64,000 bases of DNA from positions 2,263,501 through 2,327,500 of the forward strand of contig NZ_CP046176.1 of the NCBI RefSeq assembly GCF_013009555.1. The letters are read 5' to 3'. Under the pieces are notes generated by a model, which was not told where the DNA came from, did no database searches, and saw only the letters and a program-made list of their open reading frames with translations. Position numbers and translations under genes: made by a program. Within the stretch, counting starts at the first letter, position 1. Each line of letters starts with the position of its first letter. This DNA comes from Phocaeicola dorei (GTDB taxonomy: Bacteria; Bacteroidota; Bacteroidia; Bacteroidales; Bacteroidaceae). Positions 8,041-17,100 of the stretch are shown here, one piece after another.

Positions 8041-8880
8041 TTACGACAAGACAGTTGTCGGGATGGCTGATGGTGGGAAACCGTATTCTTTCTTGAAGGC
8101 GGTGGAGAAGTGCGACAGGTTCTTGAACCCTACTTCCAGATAGACGTCGGCAGGCTTGCGTCCCAACTTGTCCATCAAGTTCCTGGCCTCTTCCAAACGC
8201 CGCTTCACTATCCAGCGGCTCGGGGTGAGGTGGAAAACCTGTGCGAAATCCTTTTTGAACGTCGAGAGGCTACGCCCTGTATAATGCGCGAACTCTTCTA
8301 CGGTCAGGTCGCATTTATAGTTCTTGTTCATGAACTCCTCCAGATTGATTTTCCACGGCTCTGTAAAATCGAACAGGACCTGCCCCAAATCCGGTTTGAG
8401 CTGTAACAGGGTGAAAACCGCCTCCTGCAATTTGGCTTCCATCAACTCTTTCGATGGATATTGGCGGGCATCGAAATACTGTTCCAACGAGGTGAAAAGC
8501 CCGTTCAGGAAAGGGTGCTTATCCAACATGACGTAAGTGGATCTTGCCGTGGCGGGATTACTTACCAACGGTACGGTTATCCGGTGTTCACCCAGCATCC
8601 GTTTCAGAAACGGCATTTTGAGTTGCAGGAACAGCCCCTTGAAAGGTTCCCCGTCTTTGGAAGGCTGTTTGACCTTCCGTACCAGATGATTACGCTTGAC
8701 AAAAAAAGCGTCTCCCTTTTTCAGATGATATTTCTTTTCGGGAGCTATCAGTTCCAGTTCTCCGGAACAGAGATATACCAACATGTGCTCCGAAACCATC
8801 TCCTCGCACCATTTGTCCTTTTCCACCATGCAGCAGAAAAAGGTGTCCATGTAGTCGTAAACGATTATACCTGCGTCCAT
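8041..8880 (-). CDS. AraC-family transcriptional regulator
   Basis: A 279-residue regulator. The N-terminal half (about residues 1-160) is a cupin-like ligand-sensing domain with the CSGELELIAPEKKYHLKKGDAFF stretch near residues 34-56. The C-terminal half (about 175-279) carries the two helix-turn-helix motifs of the AraC family (LTVEEFAHYTGRSLSTFKKDF and the PADVYLEVGFKNLSHFSTAFKKEYG region). It is divided from the downstream genes by a terminator, and its own -7 box is at 8933-8940. It most likely responds to a small molecule and controls the operon running from 7921 to the left edge, because that is the only co-directional unit beside it; this is inferred from position. Confidence 0.92.
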   Translation of the reverse strand: MDAGIIVYDYMDTFFCCMVEKDKWCEEMVSEHMLVYLCSGELELIAPEKKYHLKKGDAFFVKRNHLVRKVKQPSKDGEPFKGLFLQLKMPFLKRMLGEHRITVPLVSNPATARSTYVMLDKHPFLNGLFTSLEQYFDARQYPSKELMEAKLQEAVFTLLQLKPDLGQVLFDFTEPWKINLEEFMNKNYKCDLTVEEFAHYTGRSLSTFKKDFAQVFHLTPSRWIVKRRLEEARNLMDKLGRKPADVYLEVGFKNLSHFSTAFKKEYGFPPSAIPTTVLS

Positions 8881-8932
8881 AAGGCAACTATTATAAATCT
8901 GTTATTCAAAAATTGTCAATCATCCTGTTACG

Positions 8933-8940
8933 CAAAGATA
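8933..8940 (-). promoter_or_regulatory. -7 box of the AraC-type gene
   Basis: TATCTTTG on the minus strand fits the Bacteroides -7 consensus TAnnTTTG and lies 52 bp upstream of the AraC-type start codon. No convincing -33 box is visible at the normal spacing, so help from a regulator is possible. Confidence 0.55.
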
Positions 8941-9072
8941 GCACTTTTTATCCTCAAAAACTTTCTTCAAAAGACGTTTTTACTTTTCTTAAACATCTAA
9001 ATATTCTCATGAATTAGTCGAACCATTAAAATAATGGAGATGGAATATTTCATCTTTTAACGATTATCCCGT

Positions 9073-9126
9073 CCCGAACCGTTGTTCGGGAACAGAAACA
9101 GCCGGAACATATCGAATGCTCCGGCT
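9073..9126 (-). terminator. Two tandem hairpins after the helicase stub
   Basis: CCCGAAC/GTTCGGG (9073-9079 and 9084-9090, 4-nt loop) and AGCCGGA/TCCGGCT (9100-9106 and 9120-9126, 13-nt loop) stand in tandem just beyond the stop codon of the stub at 9155-9538. Neither has a strong T run, so termination is plausible but not certain. The rest of 8881-9154 shows only the AraC promoter. Confidence 0.5.
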
Positions 9127-9154
9127 GGATAAATAAGGGGCAGGAAGTATTTTT

Positions 9155-9538
9155 CTACATTTTCATTCCCTGATGGTGCGAAGTTTCCCGCTGCATATCC
9201 GGCCTCACGACGAGGACATGGCTGCGGATAAAATCGTCCGAATCGGTATCCGTACCGCGTCTGACTACCTCCTGCTGCACGCCGTCGGTCTGTTCCTGCC
9301 CGGCTTCGGGTGCGGGCGGTGCGAGCGTGAGCTGTATCTTTCTCTCCAACGCCGCGACCTCCGCTTTCAGTGCCTTCAACTCATCCTCCTTCTTCCATAC
9401 GCCGCCGACCGTTTCCTGTAAAATCGGAATGTCCCGTTCGTAGGTTACGTTCTGCGCCTTGTACTGCTCCACGAGCTTGGGTATGCGTTCCTGCGCGTTC
9501 AGGAAGTTCATCGACGCCGCTTTGGTATCTCTTGACAC
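9155..9538 (-). pseudogene. C-terminal stub of an element helicase/DNA methylase
   Basis: A 127-codon frame opened by GTG that resembles the extreme C-terminus of the roughly 2000-residue SNF2 helicase/N6-DNA methylase carried by many Bacteroides conjugative elements. Landmarks are AASMNFLNAQERIPKLV, WKKEDELKALKAEVAALERKIQL and a Pro/Glu-rich tail ending QGMKM. An in-frame TAG lies six codons upstream of the GTG, and no further homologous sequence follows, so the rest of the gene has been lost. The coiled-coil segment (about residues 20-70) could still fold, and translation from GTG is possible. The family call comes from memory of related proteins and was not checked by search. Confidence 0.6.
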
Positions 9539-10076
9539 TATCGTTCTTTCGCTCTAATCGCCCGACTTCGGAGGGGCGATTGCTCCCCGTCAAGGCAAGG
9601 CTTTTGAGAGTAACTCAAAAGGTATCGAGTAACTCGATACACACCTTGCTATGTTCCGATGAACATAAAGCACTCCGTGCGGTATGAATCGGAATTTCTC
9701 GTTTCCGTATGTTGAAATTCTACGGATTTACTTGTGTGCTTTCTTACGGAGTGAAATCTACAATACATTAAGGAAACAATTCCATAGAGAAGCGGTGTCG
9801 TACAGATTTACGGATTTACTGTCGTATCGTCGTATGGATTTAAGGGTGTCCGAATATAGGCCAATCTATATACAAAGATTTACGGGTAAAGTTATTCGCA
9901 GCAACTGAAAATAAAAACGGGCAACATACCTGCTATTGTCGGTAAGAACAGTTTCAGTATGCGACCAGCACGACGCCAAATTGTGCCAAACGGACGCCAC
10001 AAGCTGCCACGAAAGCGAAAACGGAGGCAGCAAGCGCAGGTTTGGCTACATTTGCCCCGAACTCAAAACATGGTAT
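9539..10076. other. Non-coding gap with tandem hairpins and short repeats
   Basis: No credible gene. It holds two adjacent perfect hairpins (TTTTGAG-AGTAA-CTCAAAA at 9602-9620 and GTATCGAG-TAA-CTCGATAC at 9622-9640). It also holds a family of short direct repeats related to ACGGATTTAC at 9722-9731, 9802-9811, 9810-9819, 9834-9843 and 9874-9883. A TACATTTG box at 10057-10064 could drive the following HTH gene. Confidence 0.6.
9722..9883 (+). repeat. Iteron-like ACGGATTTAC repeats
   Basis: Five copies of a 10-mer close to ACGGATTTAC lie in 162 bp: exact at 9722-9731 and 9810-9819, ACAGATTTAC at 9802-9811, ATGGATTTAA at 9834-9843 and AAAGATTTAC at 9874-9883. All share orientation. Such clusters bind replication or excision proteins in other systems; the role here is not known. 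Confidence 0.5.
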
Positions 10077-10370
10077 ATGGAAGTAGTAATTATCGAAAAG
10101 AAGACCTTTGAAGCGCTCCTTTCCGGTGTGGAGACGCTGACGGGGAAAGTCGGTGCGTTATGTCGCCGTTGCAATGACAAGCAAATGCAAAAGTGGCTCG
10201 ACGGGGAGGAGGTATGCCGCCTGCTGCGCATAAGCCCCCGCACGCTGCAATCCCTGCGGGATAATCGCACAATCGGCTGTACGCAAATCAACCGGAAATT
10301 CTATTACAAGCCGCAAGAGATAGAGAGGCTCATGCCCATAGCCGGGCAGTTCAGGGATGGCTCCGGCTAA
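10077..10370 (+). CDS. Excisionase-like helix-turn-helix protein
   Basis: Taking the ATG at 10077 gives 97 residues (MEVVIIEKKTF...), and the in-frame extension further upstream lacks family similarity. An N-terminal helical segment (about residues 1-35) precedes a MerR/Xis-like winged HTH, with WLDGEEVCRLLRISPRTLQSLRDN as its core. Paralogous to the protein at 37876-38175 in the second element (shared pattern W-D-EVC-LRIS-TLQ-RD). Such proteins act as recombination directionality factors or small regulators in Bacteroides mobile elements. It is 36 bp upstream of another HTH gene and probably co-transcribed with it. A TACATTTG box lies 13 bp before the start. Confidence 0.8.
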   Translation: MEVVIIEKKTFEALLSGVETLTGKVGALCRRCNDKQMQKWLDGEEVCRLLRISPRTLQSLRDNRTIGCTQINRKFYYKPQEIERLMPIAGQFRDGSG

Positions 10371-10406
10371 TATTTATTTTTACCAACCACTAAATCCACA
10401 GAAAAG

Positions 10407-10706
10407 ATGAATGACAGTAACGTAATCACGTCGGAGGATGGACGCATAGCGTCGGCGTTGCACGCTTTGAAGAGATGCGCGAAAGAGGTAGATACGCTCA
10501 CGGATGGTTTTCATCCGCCGCTCGGAGGAGAACGGTATATGACCGACAAGGAGGTGATCGCCCTGCTGAAAGTCAGCCGCCGCACCTTGCAGGAGTATCG
10601 TACCGACCGCAAGATACCCTATATCGTGTTCGGCGGCAAAGTCCTCTATCGGGAATCCGACATCGAGAAGATGCTCGCGGAAAACTACTGCAAGGCAATT
10701 CTCTGA
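10407..10706 (+). CDS. Excisionase-like helix-turn-helix protein
   Basis: A 99-residue HTH protein with core YMTDKEVIALLKVSRRTLQEYR and a C-terminal wing ending in a YRESDIEKML segment. It is clearly homologous to the protein at 37568-37879 of the second element: the VSRRTLQEYR motif is identical and both keep the ESDI-K-L tail. It probably works with its upstream neighbour in excision or in regulation of the integrase. It is followed directly by a strong terminator (10713-10742) that separates it from the convergent RhuM-like gene. Confidence 0.8.
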   Translation: MNDSNVITSEDGRIASALHALKRCAKEVDTLTDGFHPPLGGERYMTDKEVIALLKVSRRTLQEYRTDRKIPYIVFGGKVLYRESDIEKMLAENYCKAIL

Positions 10707-10712
10707 AAACGA

Positions 10713-10742
10713 AAACGGGCAGGTGTCGCAGCCTGCCCGTTT
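10713..10742. terminator. Strong bidirectional terminator
   Basis: A perfect 11-bp stem, AAACGGGCAGG/CCTGCCCGTTT (10713-10723 and 10732-10742) with an 8-nt loop, sits 6 bp after the HTH stop and 15 bp before the convergent RhuM-like stop. It can serve both transcripts. Confidence 0.85.
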
Positions 10743-10757
10743 CCTTGTTTGTCCGGT

Positions 10758-11126
10758 TCAATTCGGAAGCCCGTCCTTATATCGAATGACAATCGGAGGT
10801 GTCGTGCGTCGGGGTGTAGTAGCTGTCCTTACCAACCACTTTCTGAAAACAGACGCAGGGTAGGTATTCAGCCGGAACGCAAGGGCTACGACGACCTCCA
10901 TATTATACACGTCCGCGCTGTTGCCGCTGTCCAGACGAATACATTTGCAGACATCGTAGTCGTACAGGGCGTTTTCTTTGAAGATGGCTTTGATACCCGT
11001 ATGTACCGCTCCGGCGGTCGTGCCGAACAATTCGACTATTTCCGCTTCCGTCATCCATATAGCGGCGATATCGGTCGGTATATCCAATCTGCCGTACTCG
11101 TCTATCGTGATTATTTCTCTTTTCAT
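10758..11126 (-). CDS. RhuM-like mobile-element protein
   Basis: I take the ATG at 11126 (MKREIITIDEYGRLDIP), giving 122 residues; the longer frame from 11165 would overlap the integrase stop and adds a low-complexity leader. The segment MTEAEIVELFGTTAGAVHTGIKAIF followed by YNMEVVVALAFRLN and a short FRKWL resembles the N-terminal DNA-binding part of RhuM-family proteins, small element-borne regulators originally named in a Salmonella pathogenicity island. It has only the N-terminal domain. It follows the integrase gene by 23 bp on the same strand and may be co-transcribed. Its function is unknown. Confidence 0.6.
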   Translation of the reverse strand: MKREIITIDEYGRLDIPTDIAAIWMTEAEIVELFGTTAGAVHTGIKAIFKENALYDYDVCKCIRLDSGNSADVYNMEVVVALAFRLNTYPASVFRKWLVRTATTPRRTTPPIVIRYKDGLPN

Positions 11127-11149
11127 CGTATTCTGTTTTTTTAAGTTCA

Positions 11150-12382
11150 TTAAATCGCTTGACAAATAAAGCTCTCCATCTGCTCGATGCGCTGCGCGAG
11201 TTTCTCCATATCGCGGCTCATTTTCTCCGCCGTAATCTTCGCATAGATTTGCGTCGTGCGGATGCTACGGTGGCCCAACATCTTCGAGAGCGTTTCGATA
11301 GGTACGTCGTTCGACAGGCAGACTGTCGTGGCATAGGTATGGCGGCTCATGTGCCACGTGACGTTTTTCTCGATGCCGCATCTCTTCGCTATGGCCTTAA
11401 TGCTGTTTTTACAATTATTGTAGCATGGAACGGGCAGGAGTTTTCCGTCGGGCGCCATATCGCGGTACTTCTCGATGATATGCTTGGCGACGTCCAACAG
11501 TCGGATATTCGTTTCGACACCCGTTTTCTGACGCTTGGTATTCAACCACAAATGTCCGTCGAACGAAGTTTGCAGGTTCGTTTCGGTAAGGTTCGCCATA
11601 TCCGTCCAACTCAATCCCGTAAAGATGCAGAAGATGAACAAATCACGAATCAATTCATAGCTTTTCTTCTTGAATGTACCATTGATTAGGAGTGTAATTT
11701 CGTCTTGGGTCAGAAAGCCCCGTTTGGTCTCCTCTTTGGTGATGCTGTACGCGAAAAACGGATCGCGTTGCAACAAGCCGTTATTGACGGCCATATAGAT
11801 AATCTTCCGAAACGGCATCATATACGACCAGACCGTGTTGTTGCAGTGGTTCTTTTCCACTCGCAGGAACAACTCGAAGTCCGTGATGAATGCCGGAGTA
11901 AGCTCTTTGAGCGCAATGTCGCTGACCTTGTACCGCTTTTCGACGAACTCCGAGAGATGTTTGTACACGACGCAGTATTTCCAATAGCTGCGCAGGCTTT
12001 TGAGTTTGCCGACCTGCTTCTCGTAATCTTCGTTGTGCTGGCGGAATATGGCGAGCAGCGTCTCGTGGTTCATACCCAAACCTAAATAGGCATTGCGGAC
12101 TTTCTCGGCGGTAACGTAGTTGTCGCGGTCGCTGATCTGCTGATAGGCACGATCGATACCCACACGAATCTTATCCAACATCCGGTTGGCCTCCTGCGCC
12201 ACGATGCTGCGACCGGAAACACGGCCTGACTTTACGTTCCACGATTTCTCCTCCACGTCCAATTTGCAACTGAATTGAGCGATTTTGCCGTTTACGGTAA
12301 TACGGCACATGACCGGAATAAGCCCGTTCTTTTTCGGGGCATTGCGTTTCAGATAAAACAAAACTTTGAATGTCGATCTCAT
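11150..12382 (-). CDS. Tyrosine recombinase (integrase) of the left element
   Basis: A 410-residue site-specific recombinase of the Bacteroides IntDOT-like type. It has an N-terminal arm-binding domain (STFKVLFYLKRNAPKKNG), a SAM-like core-binding domain (about residues 110-200) and a catalytic domain. Box II is HMSRHTYATT, followed by LGHRSIRTTQIYAKIT with the nucleophile tyrosine. At the position of the first catalytic arginine, usually TGLR, it has TGLS. The well-studied IntDOT also lacks this arginine, so the enzyme may still be active. It marks the right end of the element occupying the first 12.4 kb, with the attachment site expected in the gap 12383-12875. Confidence 0.92.
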   Translation of the reverse strand: MRSTFKVLFYLKRNAPKKNGLIPVMCRITVNGKIAQFSCKLDVEEKSWNVKSGRVSGRSIVAQEANRMLDKIRVGIDRAYQQISDRDNYVTAEKVRNAYLGLGMNHETLLAIFRQHNEDYEKQVGKLKSLRSYWKYCVVYKHLSEFVEKRYKVSDIALKELTPAFITDFELFLRVEKNHCNNTVWSYMMPFRKIIYMAVNNGLLQRDPFFAYSITKEETKRGFLTQDEITLLINGTFKKKSYELIRDLFIFCIFTGLSWTDMANLTETNLQTSFDGHLWLNTKRQKTGVETNIRLLDVAKHIIEKYRDMAPDGKLLPVPCYNNCKNSIKAIAKRCGIEKNVTWHMSRHTYATTVCLSNDVPIETLSKMLGHRSIRTTQIYAKITAEKMSRDMEKLAQRIEQMESFICQAI

Positions 12383-12875
12383 TACTCTACAATTTTTTGG
12401 TTACAAAATTATTTCTTGCAGAGCTGTTCTTCGACACGCAAATCGCAGCATATCAACGCAATCGCACCCGAAATAGAACTTTTTTCGCCTCCCTCTGCCC
12501 GAATTTCGGAAATCCGGCTATATTTGCAAGCGAAACAAGGCGAATAGAGCTTGTATTTCAGTGCTTTGAAACCCTCTCAAAACCATCGTTGCCATTCGGA
12601 ACAGAGTAACGGGATAGTAACGCAACTCCGATTTCAGTTGGCTTTCCGATGACTTCGGTTTGGCTGCGACAGCGCAATCCATTCCTCTCTAAAGCCCTTG
12701 TTTACAACCTTCTTGCTCCAATCCGCTCTAACTATCATTTTTTATCCTTATCTTTGCTCCAAAAAGGTGGAAGACTTTCACAAGTTCCCCACCCCAACCG
12801 TAGCAGGTACATGTAAAATATACCTGAAATGAAATGATTTATTATTTTCTGCTTATAGGTTATTACAGATTGTTT
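12383..12875. other. Non-coding gap, expected element/chromosome junction
   Basis: No gene, tRNA or strong hairpin was found. Base composition drops from the G+C-richer element to A+T-rich chromosome within it. A plus-strand TATCTTTG at 12749-12756, embedded in TTATCTTTGC, resembles both a -7 box and the TTTGC-containing targets used by IntDOT-type integrases. An attachment core cannot be defined without the other end of the element. Confidence 0.4.
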
Positions 12876-13910
12876 TTACATAAATATAGGCGCCATATAT
12901 TTCACCAGAAAGTATCCGCCGGCTATCAGCCATATATAGAGAATCGAGGCAAGGACAAAGGGCTTTGCTCCGGCCTTCCGGAATTTGTCGATACTGGTTT
13001 CCGCACCCAAGGCAGTCATGGCCATTGTCAGCAGGAAAGTATCTACATTGTTGATAAAGGCAGTCAGGCTTTGCGGCAGCAAATCGAAAGAATTGAAACC
13101 GATGACAGCCAGAAAACCGATAGCAAACCAAGGAATGGAGACTTTTTTCATACTTCCATTTTGTTCTCCGGCTTTAATTGCCGGTTGGGATACCATGAAG
13201 CTGGTAATGAGCAGAACGGGAACCAGCATCATTACACGAATCATTTTTACGATAATGGCGACATCGGAAATTTCTTTGCCCATTGCGTTGCCGGCACCTA
13301 CTGTGTGCGCTACCTCATGCAAGGTCGCTCCGGTGAATATACCCATTTCATTGGCAGAAAGTACGAATGTGCCATTATGATATAATATAGGATAAATGAA
13401 CATGGATATAGTTCCAAAAATAACAACAGTGGAAACAGCCACGGCTGTTTTATAGGGTTTGGTTTGAATGGTCGATTCAGCGCCTAGTATAGCTGCCGCA
13501 CCGCAAATACCACTGCCGATGGAAGTGAGCAGTGCGATGCCCCGGTCCATTTTCAACATTCGTCCTATCAGGATACCCCCTAGAATAGTTGTTGTTACTA
13601 TAATTGTGTCAATAAAAATAGCGGGCAAGCCCACTGCAAGCACATCTTGAAAAGTTAATCTGAAACCGTAAAGAATGATTCCGATACGCAAGATTCGTTT
13701 AGAACAAAACTGGATACCGGGGACCCATGTCTCAGGCAAATTATTCCGGAGGCTGTTAGCATATAACATACCTAAAATAATACCGACAATCATGGGACTG
13801 AATGATAACTCTTTTACAAAGTTCATTTCGCCTATATAAAAGGCCGCACATGAGAACAGGGTGATCAAGAGTACCCCATGGAGCATACTGCTTCTTTTTT
13901 CGCTTATCAT
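12876..13910 (-). CDS. YeiH/UPF0324-family membrane transporter
   Basis: A 344-residue inner-membrane protein with about ten hydrophobic segments beginning at residue 12. Family landmarks are the GIRxxG-like region RILRIGIILYGFRLTFQDV, the IGSGICGAAAI loop and the EVAHTVGAG motif. YeiH proteins are predicted to export anions such as sulfate, but the substrate has not been firmly established. It is transcribed alone; its neighbours are the element junction on one side and the convergent-spaced condensin operon terminator on the other. Confidence 0.88.
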   Translation of the reverse strand: MISEKRSSMLHGVLLITLFSCAAFYIGEMNFVKELSFSPMIVGIILGMLYANSLRNNLPETWVPGIQFCSKRILRIGIILYGFRLTFQDVLAVGLPAIFIDTIIVTTTILGGILIGRMLKMDRGIALLTSIGSGICGAAAILGAESTIQTKPYKTAVAVSTVVIFGTISMFIYPILYHNGTFVLSANEMGIFTGATLHEVAHTVGAGNAMGKEISDVAIIVKMIRVMMLVPVLLITSFMVSQPAIKAGEQNGSMKKVSIPWFAIGFLAVIGFNSFDLLPQSLTAFINNVDTFLLTMAMTALGAETSIDKFRKAGAKPFVLASILYIWLIAGGYFLVKYMAPIFM

Positions 13911-14040
13911 AATTTATTTTTTTATGGTGTTTAAAAGTGTCGTACAAAATAACAACTTTAGATTGGGATACACCGAATTAAAATTCTTATAGCCTATAAC
14001 CTTTAATTATCAAAGAAGAAGAATGTTCACGGAAAAAGAA

Positions 14041-14075
14041 TAATGCACAATTTTTTTTTGAGAGATTGTGCATTA
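14041..14075 (-). terminator. Terminator of the condensin-like operon
   Basis: An 11-bp perfect stem, TAATGCACAAT/ATTGTGCATTA (14041-14051 and 14065-14075) with a 13-nt loop, stands 35 bp beyond the stop of the SMC-like gene. On the minus strand it is followed by a T-rich stretch (TTCTTTTTCC). Confidence 0.8.
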
Positions 14076-14110
14076 TAATATAGATATATACAGATCGTTG
14101 TTACTGGCTT

Positions 14111-17100
14111 TTATAGCTGTTTATCTGAGATTAATCGTGCAATGCGGGTCTTGTTCTGTGTTCCTTTGGTAAGCAGGTAAACGTGCTTATACGCATCACG
14201 GTTCAGTTCGGTAGGCGAACCGTTGATAAGGATAATGTTCCGGTCATTGGCAAATTTCAGGATGCCGCTGATGTTGTTGGGATGCAGTTTGCCTATTTCA
14301 TCCATCATACAGTGCAATTTGAAATCTTTGAATTTGCGTGACGCCCCTTCCTTGAACACATTCAGCAACATGATGTTTATCATCGCTTTTACCAGAATGT
14401 CGGTTCCTTCCGACCCCACATTGGCTATCTTCTCGATAAATCCGGTATCATTGCCGTTCTCCACAATGCGGAAACGCAATTCGAAGGAATCATACAGGCG
14501 GATGCTGTCGTAGCGGTAGGCATGTATTTCCTTGATAAAGGTACGCAGCAAAGTGATCGCTTCTTCTTTTACCAATTGCTTCTTGGCAGAGGAAAACAGG
14601 TTGGTTTCCGGTGAGAGGTCATAGCCGTAATCATGGTAATATTTCTGTATCTCACGTAGAATATTCACTACGCGGTTGCTGCTCTCTTCCACTTTCATTT
14701 CAATGCGCTGGATAACTCCTACAAAGTTGCAGGTAGCGAAACCTTTATTGATTTCACGGATCACATCTTGAATATCATCTTCTGATGAAGTCAGCATGGA
14801 GGTATCCATACTGATACGTTTGAAGGTATCCCAATGTTCATTGTTAATGCGACGGATGTACTCGTCTATGCGGTTCTCTTCCACAAAGTCGTGCAGCTCG
14901 TCGGCAAAGCGTACATATTCCCAGTCCTCGTTGAACTTTACGCGGAACTTGAAAGTGTTGTCCTCATCAAAATGTCCGGTGAAAAGGTTCACTTCCTTGC
15001 GGAGCTTGCTTTGTACCTGTGTGAATTGGTTGGCTTGGCGGGTTAGTTCGTCAATCAGCTCCATACAAGTCTTGGTGGTTTGTATGGTCTGTGCGGTTTC
15101 AGAATGGAATATATCCTGATGCGGTTTGTACCAGTCGTATGCCGAAATCTTACTGTAGGCTTCCAAGTTCTTTTGCAATTCCCTTACATTTTCTTCCGCT
15201 TCTTCCAGTTCTTTGTTCAGAAGGTCTATTTTTTCTTGCAGGGAAGATGTTTCCGCTCTCAGCGTTTCCCGTTCCTGCTGGAGCAGACGTTTCTGTTCGT
15301 CGTGTTCCCGTTGCCATCCGGGGATACGGTCTATCAAGTCCCGTTTATCTTTCTGATATTCGATGACCAGTGTCGCATTTTCCTTAATGAAAGAAAGTTC
15401 TTTATCCAGTTGAGCCAGTTGGTTGGCAATATCTTGCAAACGTTCGGTATCCGCCCCCTGCGAGTGAAGCTCTTTTTGCATATCTGCTTCATATTCAGCT
15501 TTGATGGAGGAGATTCTTCGTTGTTCTTCTTTTTCTTCCTTTCCGATAATTTCCGCCTGTGTCTTTTTTTCGGTGGCAAGAGCCTGTTGTTGCTTGTTCC
15601 ATTCCTGTTTCAGGCTATCCAGTTTCTCTGTTTTCTCCTTGTTCAGGTTTTTTAGTTTGTTGTTTATTCCTTCCAGTTCGGCAGCCCGTTTGCGCTTCTC
15701 GTTTTCCAATTGGTTTATTTTGGCGTTCCGTTCCTCATTGGCTTTCTTTTTCCATTCTTCCAAGTCGAGCATATCCTGCTGGTATTGGCGTTCCAATTGT
15801 TCCAGTTCATACTCTATTTGGCTGATGAGATTTTTTTGCTCCTTTATCTGCGGTTGGTATTTGCGTTTCAGCTGCTCCTGCACTTCTTCCTTTTCAGTTT
15901 GCAGGCGTTGCATGGCGGCAGTGATTTCTTCCAGACGCTTTTCACCGTTTTCTTTCTCGGCTATGTAGTCGTCTATAGACTTGATGGGACGATGGATGCT
16001 GTCTAAATTTATGGAAATGCCATAGAATGAGTTCCCCCCTTCAATGGTACTTTGCGGGAAAAGTCCCCGTTGCCATAAAATACTTTCATCACACAGTTTG
16101 CCGATGTTCTCTTCCCATCCTTTTTTGTTTTCTTTCAGCCAGCCTTGCAAGGTGTCTTTGCTGTTGTTCAGAAAAGCTTGTAATTCGTCTATACGAGGAC
16201 GCAGTTGCAGCATTTCCTGTTGCAGTTTCTGCAAGGTCAAGTCTTTTTCTTTCAACTGTTTCTGCTGTTCCTCTTCCCAAGTCATGGTCAGTTCCTTGAT
16301 GGTGAGCTGCGCTTGGGCGATACGGTTTTTTCGTTCCGTGTGAAAGTTGGCATAGTTCTGGATGCGCGCTTTCAATTCCTGCTGCTCTTCCTCAAAGAAA
16401 ATTTCCTTTCTGCATAGTTTTATCTGATAATCCATGGCATTCAGTTCACTCAGTTTCTCGGCTTTCAGCGGATGGAGCTGTTGTGACAGGGTTTCAAATT
16501 CCTGATAAAGGGAATCGGTGAAGCGCTGGTATTCCTTGCGAGCCTCTTCCAGACGCTCGTTGTACGTATTGTTTAACGTGTCCAGTTGCTTGATTTTTGC
16601 TTCATGAATCTTGTTCCATTGCTCGTCCAGAGTCTGAATCAGTGATTTATACTTGGTGGAGATTTCCATATATTGTGAGGTGAGGATGCGTTGTTCTTCC
16701 AGCAATCCCACCTGCCGGTTCTTCCATTCTTCTTTCTTGGAAGAACGTTCTATAATCTCTTCTATGTTCTTTTTCTGATAGTCCTTTTCTTTGCCTAATG
16801 CCTTTTGCAATTCGTTGTTCAGCACTGCCAGGGCTTCCTGTAACTTGTCGCTGCGCTTGCGCGATTCATCTTGAAGCTCCTGTTTCCGGCGCATCAGTTT
16901 TCCCTTGCCGGCATCTGCGCGGTCTTGTTTCTCTTTCCATTGGGGAAGGATACTTTCGGCTTTGCGGAAAGCGGTGACCAGTTCGCGGCAGTTCTGCACC
17001 AGTCCGCCTTGCAGTTGGGAGGTTTGTTGGGATAATAGCGTGATTTCCCTAGCTTGTTTCCGGGTTTCCCGTTTCTGAAATTCTTCGATGTCCTTCAGAC

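Noticed and set aside
9936..10076. N-terminal extension of the first HTH gene
   Set aside because: The frame is open, but it lacks similarity to the paralogue and contains the likely promoter box at 10057-10064.
8933..12756. TATCTTTGC near both ends of the left element as attL/attR
   Set aside because: The two copies are in opposite orientation, so they cannot be the direct repeats left by integration; both look like ordinary -7 boxes.
12834..13385. 183-codon plus-strand frame over the YeiH gene
   Set aside because: Antisense to a well-defined multi-helix transporter; no signal or family features.
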